A stretch of DNA of 64,000 nucleotides from Rothia kristinae NBRC 15354. GTDB taxonomy: Bacteria > Actinomycetota > Actinomycetes > Actinomycetales > Micrococcaceae. Position numbers and translations under genes: made by a program. The notes beneath the pieces are model-generated. The model saw only the letters and a program-made list of their open reading frames with translations, had not been told where the DNA came from and did no database searches. The DNA is taken from NCBI RefSeq assembly GCF_001570865.1, contig NZ_BCSM01000013.1, positions 17,288-81,287 on the forward strand, given 5' to 3'. Positions 55,464 through 64,000 of the stretch are shown one piece after another (position 1 is the first letter of the stretch; each line of letters opens with the position of its first letter).

Positions 55464-56744
55464 GTGAGCCTCCCCAACCTCTCCCCCGCCCCGCCAGCAC
55501 CCTTCGACGAGCAGGAGCTGACGCTGCTGGCCGGCCTGGACTACCGCGAGCAGGACGCCCTGGCCGCCTCCACCCGGCTGCGCGCGGCCGGACTGGACGC
55601 GGACCGGGCCGCCGCCGTGCTGACCCAGGCCAAGCTGCGCGGCGAGGCCGCGGCCAAGTTCGGACCCGAGGCCGAGCACCTGCTGCTGACCCGGCCGGGG
55701 CTGGAGCAGGCCACCCGCCGGGCCGTGGCCGAGCACCACGCCGCCCGGTTGCGCGCGGCCGGACTGGGCTCGGTGGCGGACCTGGGCTGCGGGCTGGGCG
55801 CGGACACCCTGGCCTTCGCCCGGGCCGGGCTCTGCGTGCTGGCCGTGGAGATCGACCCGCACACGGCTGCCTGCGCGGCCGCGAACCTCCGGTCCTTCCC
55901 CGACGCCCGGGTGCTGGTCGGCGACGTCGAGCAGCTGGAGCCGGGGCAGCTGAGGTGCCCGGACGGCGGCGCGATGACGGCCCTGTGGCTGGATCCGGCC
56001 CGCCGGGAATCCGGCCGCGGGCGCACCCGGCAGCGGATCTTCGACCCCGAGGCCTTCTCCCCGCCGTTCTCCGTCATCCGCCGCCTGGCCGCGACCGGCG
56101 TGCCGATGGGGGTCAAGATGGGCCCGGGCATGGACCGGGCCGCGATCCCCCCGGAGGCCACCGCCGAATGGGTCAGCCACGGCGGGGACGTGGTGGAGGT
56201 CGTCCTGTGGTTCAACGCCCTGGCCACCCCCGGGGTGCGCCGGCGCGCCACCGTGCTGGGACCGGACCCACTGGTCCCGCGGGCTCTGCACGTGCTGGAC
56301 TCCCCCGTGGCCGCCGAGCAGGAGCCCGCGGCCCCCGTCGGCCCGCCCGGGGCGTACCTGTACGAACCCGACGGCGCCGTGATCCGCTCCGGGCAGGTGC
56401 GAGCCCTGGCCGAGGCCGTCGACGGGCACCTGCTGGATGAGCGCATCGCCTACGTGACCTCCGATGACGCCCGAGAGCTGGACTGGGCCCGGTGCTGGCG
56501 GATCGCGGCGCGCCTGCCCCTGCACGAGAAGACCCTGCGCCGCTGGGTGCGCGAGCACGGCGTCACGTCCCTGACCGTGAAGAAGCGGGGGGTCGACGTC
56601 GTGCCGGAGCGGCTGCGCAGGCGCCTGCTGGCCGGTGCGTCCCGGGGGCCGGGGTCAGGCGGGAGGCACGCGACGCTGCTCGCGACCCGCTGGGACGAGC
56701 CCGGCGGGGAGCAGCGGGCCTGCTTCGTCGTCGAACCCGTCTGA
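55464..56744 (+). CDS. Class I SAM methyltransferase with THUMP-like domain
   Basis: 426-residue protein. The SAM site is SVADLGCGLGADTLAFARAG followed by VLAVEIDPHTAACAAANLRS; DPARRESGRGRTRQRIFD is a central feature of this family. The C-terminal segment KTLRRWVREHGVTSLTVKKR is THUMP-like, pointing to RNA as substrate. Start GTG 55464 has a TAGGGT box 7 nt upstream and GGAG; the earlier in-frame ATG 55401 overlaps the groES promoter and is unlikely. Confidence 0.85.
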   Translation: MSLPNLSPAPPAPFDEQELTLLAGLDYREQDALAASTRLRAAGLDADRAAAVLTQAKLRGEAAAKFGPEAEHLLLTRPGLEQATRRAVAEHHAARLRAAGLGSVADLGCGLGADTLAFARAGLCVLAVEIDPHTAACAAANLRSFPDARVLVGDVEQLEPGQLRCPDGGAMTALWLDPARRESGRGRTRQRIFDPEAFSPPFSVIRRLAATGVPMGVKMGPGMDRAAIPPEATAEWVSHGGDVVEVVLWFNALATPGVRRRATVLGPDPLVPRALHVLDSPVAAEQEPAAPVGPPGAYLYEPDGAVIRSGQVRALAEAVDGHLLDERIAYVTSDDARELDWARCWRIAARLPLHEKTLRRWVREHGVTSLTVKKRGVDVVPERLRRRLLAGASRGPGSGGRHATLLATRWDEPGGEQRACFVVEPV

Positions 56745-56792
56745 GCCCGCTCACCTGCTGGGATGCCGCCATCGGCCGGTGACCGGCGCGGA

Positions 56793-56798
56793 TAGGAT
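56793..56798 (+). promoter_or_regulatory. -10 box of glutamate-cysteine ligase gene
   Basis: TAGGAT, the same hexamer as before mscS. A GGAGG ribosome site follows before ATG 56824, so this mRNA has a short leader. Confidence 0.5.
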
Positions 56799-56823
56799 GA
56801 AGCGATCACGTCTGGAGGCCCTC

Positions 56824-57969
56824 ATGCTCGAATTCGCCAGCTCCACCCAGTCCACCCTCGGCATCGAATGGGAGGTCGCCCTGGTGGACCGCGCCAGCGG
56901 CGCGATGATCGGGGCCGCGCCCGAGCTGTTCGAGGTGCTCACCGCACCTCACCGGGACCTCATCCACCCGGAGGGGCTGACCCCGCACCTGACCCGGGAG
57001 TTCCTGGCCAACACCATCGAGATGGTCACCGGCGTGAATGAGCGGGTCGGCGAGGCCGTCGAGCAGCTGGCCGGGATGGTCGAGAAGATCCGCCGCCACA
57101 CCGACCCCCTGGGCGTGGAGATCTTCTCCGCCGGGACCCACCCCCTGGCCCGGTGGGAGGAGCAGGTCATCTCGGACAAGGAGCGCTACCGCAAGGTCCT
57201 GGAGCGCACGCAGTACTGGGGCTACCAGATGATGATCTACGGGGTGCACGTGCACGTGGGCGTGGATTCCCGGGACAAGGCCCTGCCCACCGTGAACCAC
57301 CTGGTCAACCACTACGGGCACCTGCTGGCGCTGTCCGCGAACTCCCCGTTCTGGCAGGGCCACGACACCGGCTACGCCTCGCAGCGGGCCATGATCTTCC
57401 AGCAGATCCCGACCTCCGGGATGCCGTACCTGTTCCAGCGGTGGGAGGAGTTCGAGCAGTACACCCGGGATCTGATGGACACCGGCGTCATCGAGGAGGA
57501 CTCGGAGAACCGCTGGGACGTGCGCCCGGTGCCGCGCTACGGCACCGTGGAGATGCGCATCTGCGACGGCGCCTCGACCCTGCAGGAGATCGGGGCCATG
57601 GCGGCCCTGACCCAGTGCCTGGCGGAGGAGGCCTCCCGCACCGTGGAGGCCGGCGGCACCATCCCGGTGCTGCGCCGCTGGAGCGCGGAGGAGAACAAGT
57701 GGCGTGCGGCCCGCTACGGGCTGGATGCCGAGGTGATCCTGGATCCGAGCAACCGGGAGGCGCCGCTGCGCGAGGAGATCCCGCGGATGCTGGATCGACT
57801 GGCCCCGCTGGCCGATGACCTGGGCTGCGCCGAGGAGCTGGCGGAGATCGAGCGGATCCTGGAGCGCGGCACCGGAGCCGAGCGGCAGCGGCGGGTGGCC
57901 GCCCGGCACGACGGCGACCTGCGCGCCGTCGTGCGGGACCTGACCCGCCTGACCCGCACCGGGTACTGA
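56824..57969 (+). CDS. YbdK-type glutamate-cysteine ligase
   Basis: 381-residue carboxylate-amine ligase. STLGIEWEVALVDRASGAMI is the N-terminal metal/ATP motif; YGVHVHVGVDSRDKALPTVN and RPVPRYGTVEMRICDGASTL are hallmark segments. It joins glutamate to an amine such as cysteine; in mycothiol-making bacteria the product may feed ergothioneine or another thiol instead of glutathione. ATG 56824 has GGAGG 6 nt upstream and was chosen over ATG 56797. Confidence 0.88.
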   Translation: MLEFASSTQSTLGIEWEVALVDRASGAMIGAAPELFEVLTAPHRDLIHPEGLTPHLTREFLANTIEMVTGVNERVGEAVEQLAGMVEKIRRHTDPLGVEIFSAGTHPLARWEEQVISDKERYRKVLERTQYWGYQMMIYGVHVHVGVDSRDKALPTVNHLVNHYGHLLALSANSPFWQGHDTGYASQRAMIFQQIPTSGMPYLFQRWEEFEQYTRDLMDTGVIEEDSENRWDVRPVPRYGTVEMRICDGASTLQEIGAMAALTQCLAEEASRTVEAGGTIPVLRRWSAEENKWRAARYGLDAEVILDPSNREAPLREEIPRMLDRLAPLADDLGCAEELAEIERILERGTGAERQRRVAARHDGDLRAVVRDLTRLTRTGY

Positions 57970-58020
57970 CCGGCGTCGGCCCGGGCCGGGTCTCAGGGCA
58001 GGCGGCTCACGAAAGGAGAA

Positions 58021-59115
58021 TCAGGGCAGGCAGATCGAGGTGACCGGCAGGGACGGGTCCGGGGTGAAGCCCAGCCCCGTGGGGGCCGTGCCCGCCGCGA
58101 CCAGGCGCGAGCCCAGGGCCGCGACCATCGCGCCGTTGTCCGTGCACAGGCTCAGCGGGGGCACCACCAGGCGCACCCCGTGCTGCCCGCAGCGCTGCTC
58201 GGCCAGGGCCCGCAGCCGCGAGTTGGCGGCCACGCCCCCGCCCAGCAGCAGCGTGCCGATGCCCTGCTCCGCGCAGGCCAGCATGGCCTTGGCGGTGATG
58301 ACGTCGGCCACGGCCTCCTGGAAGGAGACGGCGACGTCGGCCACCGGCACCGGCTCCCCGCGCGCCTCGAAGCCCTCCACCACCCGCGCCACGGCGGTCT
58401 TCAGCCCGGAGAACGAGAAGTCGTAGCGGTGCGGCCCGGGCGCCTCGGCGCTGCCGAGGTACTTGGGCGCACTGAGCCCCCGGGGGAAGCGGAAGGCCCG
58501 AGGGTCCCCCTCGCGGGCGACCCGATCGATCGCGGGACCCCCGGGGTAGGGCAGCCCGAGGATGCGGGCCACCTTGTCGTAGGCCTCCCCGGCCGCGTCA
58601 TCCAGGGTCGCCCCGAGCAGGCGGACGTCCCCGGCGATGTCGTGCACTCGCAGGATCTCCGTGTGCCCCCCGGAGACCAGCAGCGCCCCGAGATCCTCCG
58701 GCAGCCTCCCGTCCGGGCCGGTGACCGCGCCGGACTGCCCCTCCAGCAGGCCCACCCCCACGTGCGCGACGAGGTGGTTGATCGCATACAGCGGCTTGCC
58801 GGTGGCCGCGGCCAGCGCCTTGGCCGCGGCCACCCCGACCATGAGCGCCCCGGCCAGGCCCGGGCCGCCGGTCACTGCGAGCGCGTCCACCTGCCCCAGC
58901 TCGACGTCGGCCTCGGTCAGGGCCGCGTCCAGCGCGGGGATCATGGCCTCCAGGTGCGCGCGGGAGGCGATCTCCGGGATCACCCCGCCGAAGCGCACGT
59001 GCTCGGCCATCGAGGAGGAGACGGTGTTGGTCAGCAGCCGGTTCCCGGCCACGATCCCGATCCCGGTCTCATCGCACGAGGACTCGATGCCCAGCACGAT
59101 CGGCTCGCGGTTCAT
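58021..59115 (-). CDS. tsaD: tRNA t6A transferase TsaD
   Basis: 364-residue catalytic subunit that adds threonylcarbamoyl to A37 of ANN-decoding tRNAs. [20 protein letters not shown] opens the fold, the metal-binding HxxxH is in [17 protein letters not shown], and [13 protein letters not shown] and [20 protein letters not shown] are conserved ATP/active-site stretches. Its ATG overlaps the rimI stop by 4 nt, making it the last gene of the alr-tsaE-tsaB-rimI-tsaD unit. Confidence 0.97.
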   Translation of the reverse strand: MNREPIVLGIESSCDETGIGIVAGNRLLTNTVSSSMAEHVRFGGVIPEIASRAHLEAMIPALDAALTEADVELGQVDALAVTGGPGLAGALMVGVAAAKALAAATGKPLYAINHLVAHVGVGLLEGQSGAVTGPDGRLPEDLGALLVSGGHTEILRVHDIAGDVRLLGATLDDAAGEAYDKVARILGLPYPGGPAIDRVAREGDPRAFRFPRGLSAPKYLGSAEAPGPHRYDFSFSGLKTAVARVVEGFEARGEPVPVADVAVSFQEAVADVITAKAMLACAEQGIGTLLLGGGVAANSRLRALAEQRCGQHGVRLVVPPLSLCTDNGAMVAALGSRLVAAGTAPTGLGFTPDPSLPVTSICLP

Positions 59116-59711
59116 TCCTGCTCCTCCTCGGTCTGCGGGTTCCCGGCCAGCGCCTCGGCGCCGACGGCCCCGATCGACGCCGTCCCGGTGAGGGCGGCAC
59201 CGGTCGGGCCGGCCCCGGTCAGCACCGCCCCGTCCCGTCCGGGCTGCGGGGCCAGGTCCTTCTGCATGATCACGGCGTCGGCTCCGTCCCGGTAGTAGCG
59301 GGGCCGGATGTGCACGGCGCGGTAGCCGAGCCCCTCGTACAGGGCGCGCGCCCGGCCGTTGTCCTGGCGGACCTCGAGCATCATCCGCTGCGCCCCGGCG
59401 GTGCGGGCCTGCTCGTGCATCCGGTGCAGCAGCCAGCGCCCGATGCCGCGGCCCTCGTGTTCGGGAGCCACGGCCACGGTCTGCACGTCGGCGATCTCGG
59501 CGACGGCCATCATCCCGGCGTAGGCGATGACCTGTTCGGCCTCGTCCAGGACCGCGGTGTAGGCGCGGGTCGGGTGGGCGATCTCGGCGCGGAACATCTC
59601 GACCGGCCAGGCGTCGTGCGGGAAGAGGCGGGTCTCCAGCGCGTGGACCGCGGGGATGTCCGCCGCGCTCATCGGGCGGTGGCGGCAGTCTGAGGGCAGG
59701 CCGGGGCTCAT
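59112..59711 (-). CDS. rimI: RimI-type N-acetyltransferase
   Basis: 199-residue GNAT enzyme acetylating the ribosomal protein S18 N-terminus. [20 protein letters not shown] starts the fold; [20 protein letters not shown] is the acetyl-CoA loop and [17 protein letters not shown] the C-terminal motif. About 45 residues beyond the domain (from LAPQPGR) are Gly/Ala-rich. ATGA overlaps join it to tsaB and tsaD. Confidence 0.95.
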   Translation of the reverse strand: MSPGLPSDCRHRPMSAADIPAVHALETRLFPHDAWPVEMFRAEIAHPTRAYTAVLDEAEQVIAYAGMMAVAEIADVQTVAVAPEHEGRGIGRWLLHRMHEQARTAGAQRMMLEVRQDNGRARALYEGLGYRAVHIRPRYYRDGADAVIMQKDLAPQPGRDGAVLTGAGPTGAALTGTASIGAVGAEALAGNPQTEEEQE

Positions 59712-60460
59712 CGGGTGGCCTTCTTGCGGGCGGCGGGCACGACGGCGTCGGATTCGCGCAGGTACAGGGGGCTGGTGCCCGCATCCAGGCTGTTCAGGCC
59801 CCGGCGCACCCCGGCCCGGGCGAGGTCCGCGGCCTGCGGGTGCGCCTGCTCCCACCCGGGCAGGGCGGGCAGCTGCTCGGGGTACAGTCCGGCGCCGCGC
59901 CCGACGACGGGCGGCAGCCGGTCCTGCCCGGTCAGGGCGGGGCCCAGCAGGTCCCGGATCCCCTCGGCCTTCCCGACCGCGGGGCCGGCCTCGCGCGCCC
60001 AGCCCCGGGCGGGGTCGGTGCGGTAGGCCGCGGCGTAGACCTCTCTGCGGCGGGCGTCGGCGGCGGCCAGGAAGGGCGCGCCGTGGACGGGCAGGTCCCG
60101 GTGGGCCGCCTCGGCCAGGGCGTCCAGGCTCATGACCCCGCGCACGGGCACCCCCCAGGCCCAGCCCAGGGCCCGGGCGGTCATGATCCCGGCGCGCAGT
60201 CCGGTGAAGGGGCCGGGGCCGATGCCGACCAGGATGAGCCCCAGCGCCGTGCCGGGCACCCCGGCCTGCTCCAGGAGCCGACGCAGCCCCGGCGCGGTGG
60301 CCTCCGCGTGGGAGCGGGTGTCCTCGGTGGCGAAGGAGCCCAGCACCTCGGCGCGGCCGACGAGGTCGGGGCCCGTGGCCTCGGGGGCGCCGGCGTCGTC
60401 CGGCACGCGCAGCAGGGCGCCGCTGGCGATGGAGGAGGTGTCGCAGCTGAGGATGAGCAC
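59708..60460 (-). CDS. tsaB: tRNA t6A complex subunit TsaB
   Basis: 250-residue ASKHA-fold partner of Tsa[21 protein letters not shown] and [20 protein letters not shown] are the conserved parts. The start is GTG 60460, supported by a TACACT box 7 nt upstream, which suggests an internal leaderless promoter within the cluster; the longer upstream frame overlaps tsaE without support. Confidence 0.93.
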   Translation of the reverse strand: MLILSCDTSSIASGALLRVPDDAGAPEATGPDLVGRAEVLGSFATEDTRSHAEATAPGLRRLLEQAGVPGTALGLILVGIGPGPFTGLRAGIMTARALGWAWGVPVRGVMSLDALAEAAHRDLPVHGAPFLAAADARRREVYAAAYRTDPARGWAREAGPAVGKAEGIRDLLGPALTGQDRLPPVVGRGAGLYPEQLPALPGWEQAHPQAADLARAGVRRGLNSLDAGTSPLYLRESDAVVPAARKKATR

Positions 60461-60504
60461 CCGCCTAAGTGTAGTTCCCCCTCCCGACGCACCCCCGGGG
60501 CGCG

Positions 60505-61101
60505 TCAGCCGCGCAGGGCGGCCTCCAGGCGCCGGGCCAGGTCCCGCCCGGCCTGCCCGGTCCAGCGGGGCCCGAACGCCGCCAGCCGGGCCCGACGCGG
60601 GTCCTCGTCGTCCTCGTCGCCCTCCACCACCGGGGCGGCCTCCCCCGTGGCCCGCTCCAGGGTCAGCTCCAGGCGAGACTCGGCCAGGTGCTCCACCAGC
60701 CCGCGCCCCCATTCCACGACGGTCACGGCCCGGTCCTGGGTGGCCTCCAGATCCAGGTCGTCCACCTCCTCGACCGAGCCCAGCCGGTAGGCGTCCACGT
60801 GCACCAGGTCCGGTCCGCCGGGCCGGGGGCCGTCGGGGTCGTTGGGGTGGATGCGGGCCAGGACGAAGGTCGGGGAGATCACGGAGCCGCGCACCCCGAG
60901 GGCCTTCCCCAGGGCGCGGGTGAAGGTGGTCTTCCCGGCGCCGAGCTCACCGGTGAGCACCAGGAGGTCCCCGGCGCGCAGCGCGGCGGCCAGCGCCCGG
61001 GCCAGACGGCCGGTCGCGGCGAGGTCGGGCAGGGCCACCTCGGTCAGCGGTTTGGGCAGTGTCTCCTCTTCCCCGGGACCGGGGGCGGCGGGCCGGCTCA
61101 T
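60505..61101 (-). CDS. tsaE: tRNA t6A complex ATPase TsaE
   Basis: 198-residue P-loop ATPase. Walker A is TGELGAGKTTFTRALGKALG; SPTFVLARIHPND and LVHVDAYRLGSVEEVDDLDL follow. The ATG overlaps the alr stop by 4 nt. The C-terminal ~45 residues are Glu/Asp/Arg-rich and longer than the usual TsaE of about 150. Confidence 0.95.
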   Translation of the reverse strand: MSRPAAPGPGEEETLPKPLTEVALPDLAATGRLARALAAALRAGDLLVLTGELGAGKTTFTRALGKALGVRGSVISPTFVLARIHPNDPDGPRPGGPDLVHVDAYRLGSVEEVDDLDLEATQDRAVTVVEWGRGLVEHLAESRLELTLERATGEAAPVVEGDEDDEDPRRARLAAFGPRWTGQAGRDLARRLEAALRG

Positions 61102-62420
61102 GCCGACTCCCCCGCCGCGGCCTCGCCCTGCCCGCGCGCCCCATCGGCGGCCTCGGTCTCACCTTCGGCTTCGGAGCGGGGCGTGAGGTAGACCCGGTCC
61201 ACGCGCGGGGAGATGCGGGTGACGATCTCGTAGTTGATGGTCCCGGCGGCCTGCGCCCACTCCTCCACCGCGGGGTTCTCCCCGGTGCCGAACAGCACGG
61301 CGGGGGCGTGCAGGTAGCCCAGGGCGGGGTCGCTCAGCCCGGGCTCGCCGAGGTCCACGACCATCTGGTCCATCGCGACCCGCCCCACGACCCGGAAGGT
61401 CCGGGCGGGCGCCCCGGCCGGGTGGATGCGCACCGGGCCGTGTTCGGCCACGCGGGGGACGCCGTCGGCGTAGCCGACCGGGATCAGGGCGAGGGTGGTG
61501 GGGGTCTCGGTTCGGTAGCGCAGCCCGTAGGAGACGCCCTGCCCGGCCGGGACCTCCTTGACGGAGTCCACGAAGGTCTGCAGGGTCATCGCCGGGCGCA
61601 GCCCCAGCTCCTCCGACGGGATGCCTGGGAACGGGGACAGGCCGTAGAGAGCCAGGCCCACGCGCACGGCGTCGCGCAGGATCTCCCGGTGCTGGGCGTC
61701 GTCGCCGTCGGCCAGGGCCCCGGGGGTGTTGGCCAGGTGGCAGGTCCGCGGGTTCAGGCCCACTTCCCGGGCCTGGGCGACGGCGGCGTCGAAGCGGGCC
61801 AGCTGCTCGCGGGTCTCCGGGCGGGTCGGCTCATCGGCCACGGCCAGGTGGGAGAAGATGCCCACCACCTGCACGAGGCCCTCCTGCTCCAGGGTCCTGG
61901 CCCGGGCGGCGAAGCCGGGCCAGCCGCGGGCGGTGGCGCCGTTGCGGCCCAGGCCAGTGTCGATCTTCAGGTGCACGCGCGCGGTGCTCCCGGTCTGCCG
62001 GGCGGCCTCGGCGGCGGCCTCCAGATCCCAGCCGGAGACCCCGAGCTCGACGTCGCGGGCCACAGCCGCGGCGAAGTCCGTGGCGCGGGTGTGCAGCCAG
62101 GCCAGCACGGGCGCGTCGATCCCGGCCTCGCGCAGCTCGAGGGCCTCGCGCACGTGGGCCACCCCCAGCATGTCGGCACCTGCGCGCAGGGCGGCCCGGG
62201 CCACGGGCACCGCACCGTGCCCGTAGGCGTCGGCCTTCACGACGGCGATCAGCCGGGCGGGGGCGCAGCGGCGACGCAGCACCCGGACGTTGTGCTCGAC
62301 GGCGCCCAGGTCGATCAGCGCGGCCCGCTCCGGGGGGAGCTGGGCGGAATCGGCCGTGGGGAGCGTGCTGGATGAATCGGGATCGGCGGAGGGGTCGGGG
62401 CGCTGTTCGGGCTTGCTCAT
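61098..62420 (-). CDS. alr: Alanine racemase
   Basis: 440-residue PLP enzyme converting L- to D-alanine for peptidoglycan. The PLP Lys is in LIAVVKADAYGHGAVPVARA, substrate residues include VHLKIDTGLGRNGATA, and the catalytic Tyr region is YEIVTRISPRVDRVYL. A 30-residue disordered N-terminus (MSKPEQRPDPSADP) and a 25-residue Glu/Ala tail are additions. A GACAAT -10-like box lies ~8 nt before ATG 62420. It heads the t6A cluster, all genes overlapping or closely spaced. Confidence 0.97.
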   Translation of the reverse strand: MSKPEQRPDPSADPDSSSTLPTADSAQLPPERAALIDLGAVEHNVRVLRRRCAPARLIAVVKADAYGHGAVPVARAALRAGADMLGVAHVREALELREAGIDAPVLAWLHTRATDFAAAVARDVELGVSGWDLEAAAEAARQTGSTARVHLKIDTGLGRNGATARGWPGFAARARTLEQEGLVQVVGIFSHLAVADEPTRPETREQLARFDAAVAQAREVGLNPRTCHLANTPGALADGDDAQHREILRDAVRVGLALYGLSPFPGIPSEELGLRPAMTLQTFVDSVKEVPAGQGVSYGLRYRTETPTTLALIPVGYADGVPRVAEHGPVRIHPAGAPARTFRVVGRVAMDQMVVDLGEPGLSDPALGYLHAPAVLFGTGENPAVEEWAQAAGTINYEIVTRISPRVDRVYLTPRSEAEGETEAADGARGQGEAAAGESA

Positions 62421-62542
62421 GCGGCCATTGTCCCACCGGTCCCCGCGCCCGCGCGCCGCACCCGGCGGGCGGTGCGCTGGACGGCGGGCAAGCGGACGCC
62501 GGGGTGTCGGTGAGCGCACCGCAGCGGCGCGCGGGCATGGCC

Positions 62543-62548
62543 TAGACT
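62543..62548 (+). promoter_or_regulatory. -10 box of mshA
   Basis: TAGACT, 8 nt before GTG 62557, consistent with a leaderless or very short leader. Confidence 0.5.
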
Positions 62549-62556
62549 CGGGTGCT

Positions 62557-63954
62557 GTGACTGCGCCCCCGGATGCCCCACCACCCGCCGCCCAGCGCAC
62601 CGTCGCCGCCGACGAGCGCGCCCCGGGATCCCGGGGGCTGGTCCTGCACGTGCTGAGCATGCACACCTCTCCCCTGGCCCAGCCCGGCGACGGGGACGCC
62701 GGGGGCATGAACGTCTACATCGCGCACCTGTGCGCCGCCCTGGCCCGCGCCGGGCATCGCGTGGAGGTCTTCACCCTGGACACCTCGCCCGACGCCGCGA
62801 GCGCCCCGTCCGTGCGCACCGCGAGCCCCGCGCCGGGACTGCGGGTGCACACCCTGGCCCTGCCCGCGGCCGCCGGGGCCGGCAAGGCGGATCTCGCCCG
62901 ACTGACCGGGGCCTTCGGGCGCGCCTGCGCCGAGGTGGCGCAGCGGCTGCCGGCCCCGGATGCGCTGCACGCGCACTACTGGCTGTCCGGGCAGGCCGCC
63001 CTGAGCCTGCGCGAGCAGCTGGGGCGCACGGCGGAGCGGCTGCCGCTGGTGCTGACCCTGCACACCACGGCCCGGATCAAGAACCGCCACGCCGGGGCCG
63101 GGGAGCCGCCGGAACCGCAGGAGCGGGCCGCGGCCGAAGAGGAGCTGCTGCGCGCTACCCAGGCCGTGATCGCCAACACCGACACCGAAGCGCGGGAGCT
63201 CGTGCAGCTGTACGGGGCGGATCCGCGGCGGCTGCACACGGTGCCCCCGGGGGTGGACGCCGCGGTCTTCCACCCGGACCCCGAGCGACCCACCTCCCCA
63301 GCGCCCGCCTCGCAGGAACCCGGATCGCAGACACTCGCCTCTCCGGAGTCCGCGCCGGAGGATGCCGCACCATCCGCGCGGGAGACGAGCGAGGACCCCG
63401 CGCCGTTCCGCATCCTGTTCGCAGGGCGCCCCCAGCCGCTGAAGGGCCCCGAGATCCTGATCCGGGCCCTGCCGGAGCTGATCCGCCGGGTCCCGGAGGC
63501 GCGGCTGGAGATCCGCGGCAGCGCCTCCCCGCAGTACCTGACGCGGCTGCGCGCGCTGGCCCGGGACGAGGGCGTCCTGGCGCGCTGCCGGTTCACCCCG
63601 GCCTGCCCCGCGCCCCAGCTCGCGTCCGCGATGCGCGCGGCCGACGTCGTGGCCTGCCCCTCCTCCTCCGAGACCTTCGGTCTGGTGGCCCTGGAGGCCC
63701 AGGCCTGCGGCACCCCGGTGGCAGCCTCCGACGTCGGCGGGCTGCGCACCGCCCTGAAGGACGGGCGCGCCGGGCTGCTGGTGCCCGAGCGTACCCCGCG
63801 GGCCTGGGCCCGGTCCCTGGCGCTGCTGGCCGAGGATCCGGCGCTGCGCGCCCGGCTGCGCGCCCGCGGCCTGGCCCACGCCCGCACCCTGACCTGGGAC
63901 GACGCCGCCCGACGCACCGCCGCGGTCTACGAGGCCTTGGTCAGCGCCCGCTGA
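62557..63954 (+). CDS. mshA: D-inositol-3-phosphate glycosyltransferase
   Basis: 465-residue GT4 enzyme, the first step of mycothiol synthesis (UDP-GlcNAc plus inositol-3-phosphate). The MshA signature LSMHTSPLAQPGDGDAGGMN followed by VYIAHLC is clear; LHAHYWLSGQAALSLR and VPPGVDAAVFHPD follow, and the C-terminal domain has CPSSSETFGLVALEAQACGT with the EX7E motif. A 45-residue Ser/Pro/Glu-rich insert (from about 250) separates the domains. It marks the host as a mycothiol producer. GTG 62557 is the start. Confidence 0.93.
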   Translation: MTAPPDAPPPAAQRTVAADERAPGSRGLVLHVLSMHTSPLAQPGDGDAGGMNVYIAHLCAALARAGHRVEVFTLDTSPDAASAPSVRTASPAPGLRVHTLALPAAAGAGKADLARLTGAFGRACAEVAQRLPAPDALHAHYWLSGQAALSLREQLGRTAERLPLVLTLHTTARIKNRHAGAGEPPEPQERAAAEEELLRATQAVIANTDTEARELVQLYGADPRRLHTVPPGVDAAVFHPDPERPTSPAPASQEPGSQTLASPESAPEDAAPSARETSEDPAPFRILFAGRPQPLKGPEILIRALPELIRRVPEARLEIRGSASPQYLTRLRALARDEGVLARCRFTPACPAPQLASAMRAADVVACPSSSETFGLVALEAQACGTPVAASDVGGLRTALKDGRAGLLVPERTPRAWARSLALLAEDPALRARLRARGLAHARTLTWDDAARRTAAVYEALVSAR

Positions 63955-64000
63955 CCCCACGGTCCACGGCACATCCCCGCCCCGCCCCCCCCCCAATCCG

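Overview
The window is a high-GC actinobacterial chromosome segment, most likely from the Micrococcaceae (Kocuria/Micrococcus/Arthrobacter-like). Pointers are the GC-rich codon use, an MshA-type mycothiol glycosyltransferase, a GuaB3-type IMPDH paralogue, HrcA/CIRCE control of groESL, a PafBC-type DNA-damage promoter motif, many GTG starts and many probable leaderless starts (a TAnnnT box 6-8 nt before the start codon). Genus is inference; no rRNA is present.

Layout. 0-2.6 kb: an MFS exporter (cut by the window edge) behind a stand-alone condensation-domain acyltransferase. 2.6-8.1 kb: hydrolase, mug, GIY-YIG protein, ACR3-type transporter, alkB and a GNAT-Ogt fusion, with a repeat-palindrome between alkB and the transporter. 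8.3-10.6 kb: a Phd/YefM-RelE toxin-antitoxin pair with a palindromic operator, an NAD-dependent reductase, a 5'-truncated esterase and an N-terminal serine-recombinase remnant. 10.7-15.5 kb: a lower-GC four-gene island: a BcgI-like restriction-modification polypeptide, its specificity subunit and two HEPN-like proteins, inserted 6 nt after ychF. 15.5-31.3 kb: ychF, a degenerate ImmA/IrrE-type protein, OsmC, an ABC exporter with its two-component system, rmuC, a membrane protein, xseAB, an aminotransferase, an orphan betaine-type binding protein with a Nudix enzyme, an MscS channel and a LysR-like binding-domain protein.

31.3-38.2 kb: tRNA-Ala(CGC), a DedA-like protein, a possible structured small RNA, a CYTH-CHAD protein, galU, 5-formyl-THF cyclo-ligase, an FmdB zinc ribbon and a SAF-domain protein. 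38.2-53 kb: a 1,369-aa degenerate helicase-like protein, guaA, a DUF3817 protein, SURF1, kup, guaB3, guaB and an OafA-type acyltransferase. 53.3-64 kb: groEL/groES with promoter and CIRCE, a THUMP-like methyltransferase, a YbdK-type glutamate-cysteine ligase, the overlapping alr-tsaE-tsaB-rimI-tsaD cluster for tRNA t6A formation, and mshA.

How they fit together. The DNA-integrity set is dense: mug, alkB, ogt, rmuC and xseAB, the last two loci sharing the same promoter motif at the same distance from their starts. GMP synthesis (guaB, guaB3, guaA), envelope precursors (galU, alr, OafA) and tRNA modification (tsaBDE) form the housekeeping core. The most interesting accessory part is the restriction/HEPN island, whose far end carries the recombinase scar and whose gene overlaps suggest one co-transcribed defence unit.
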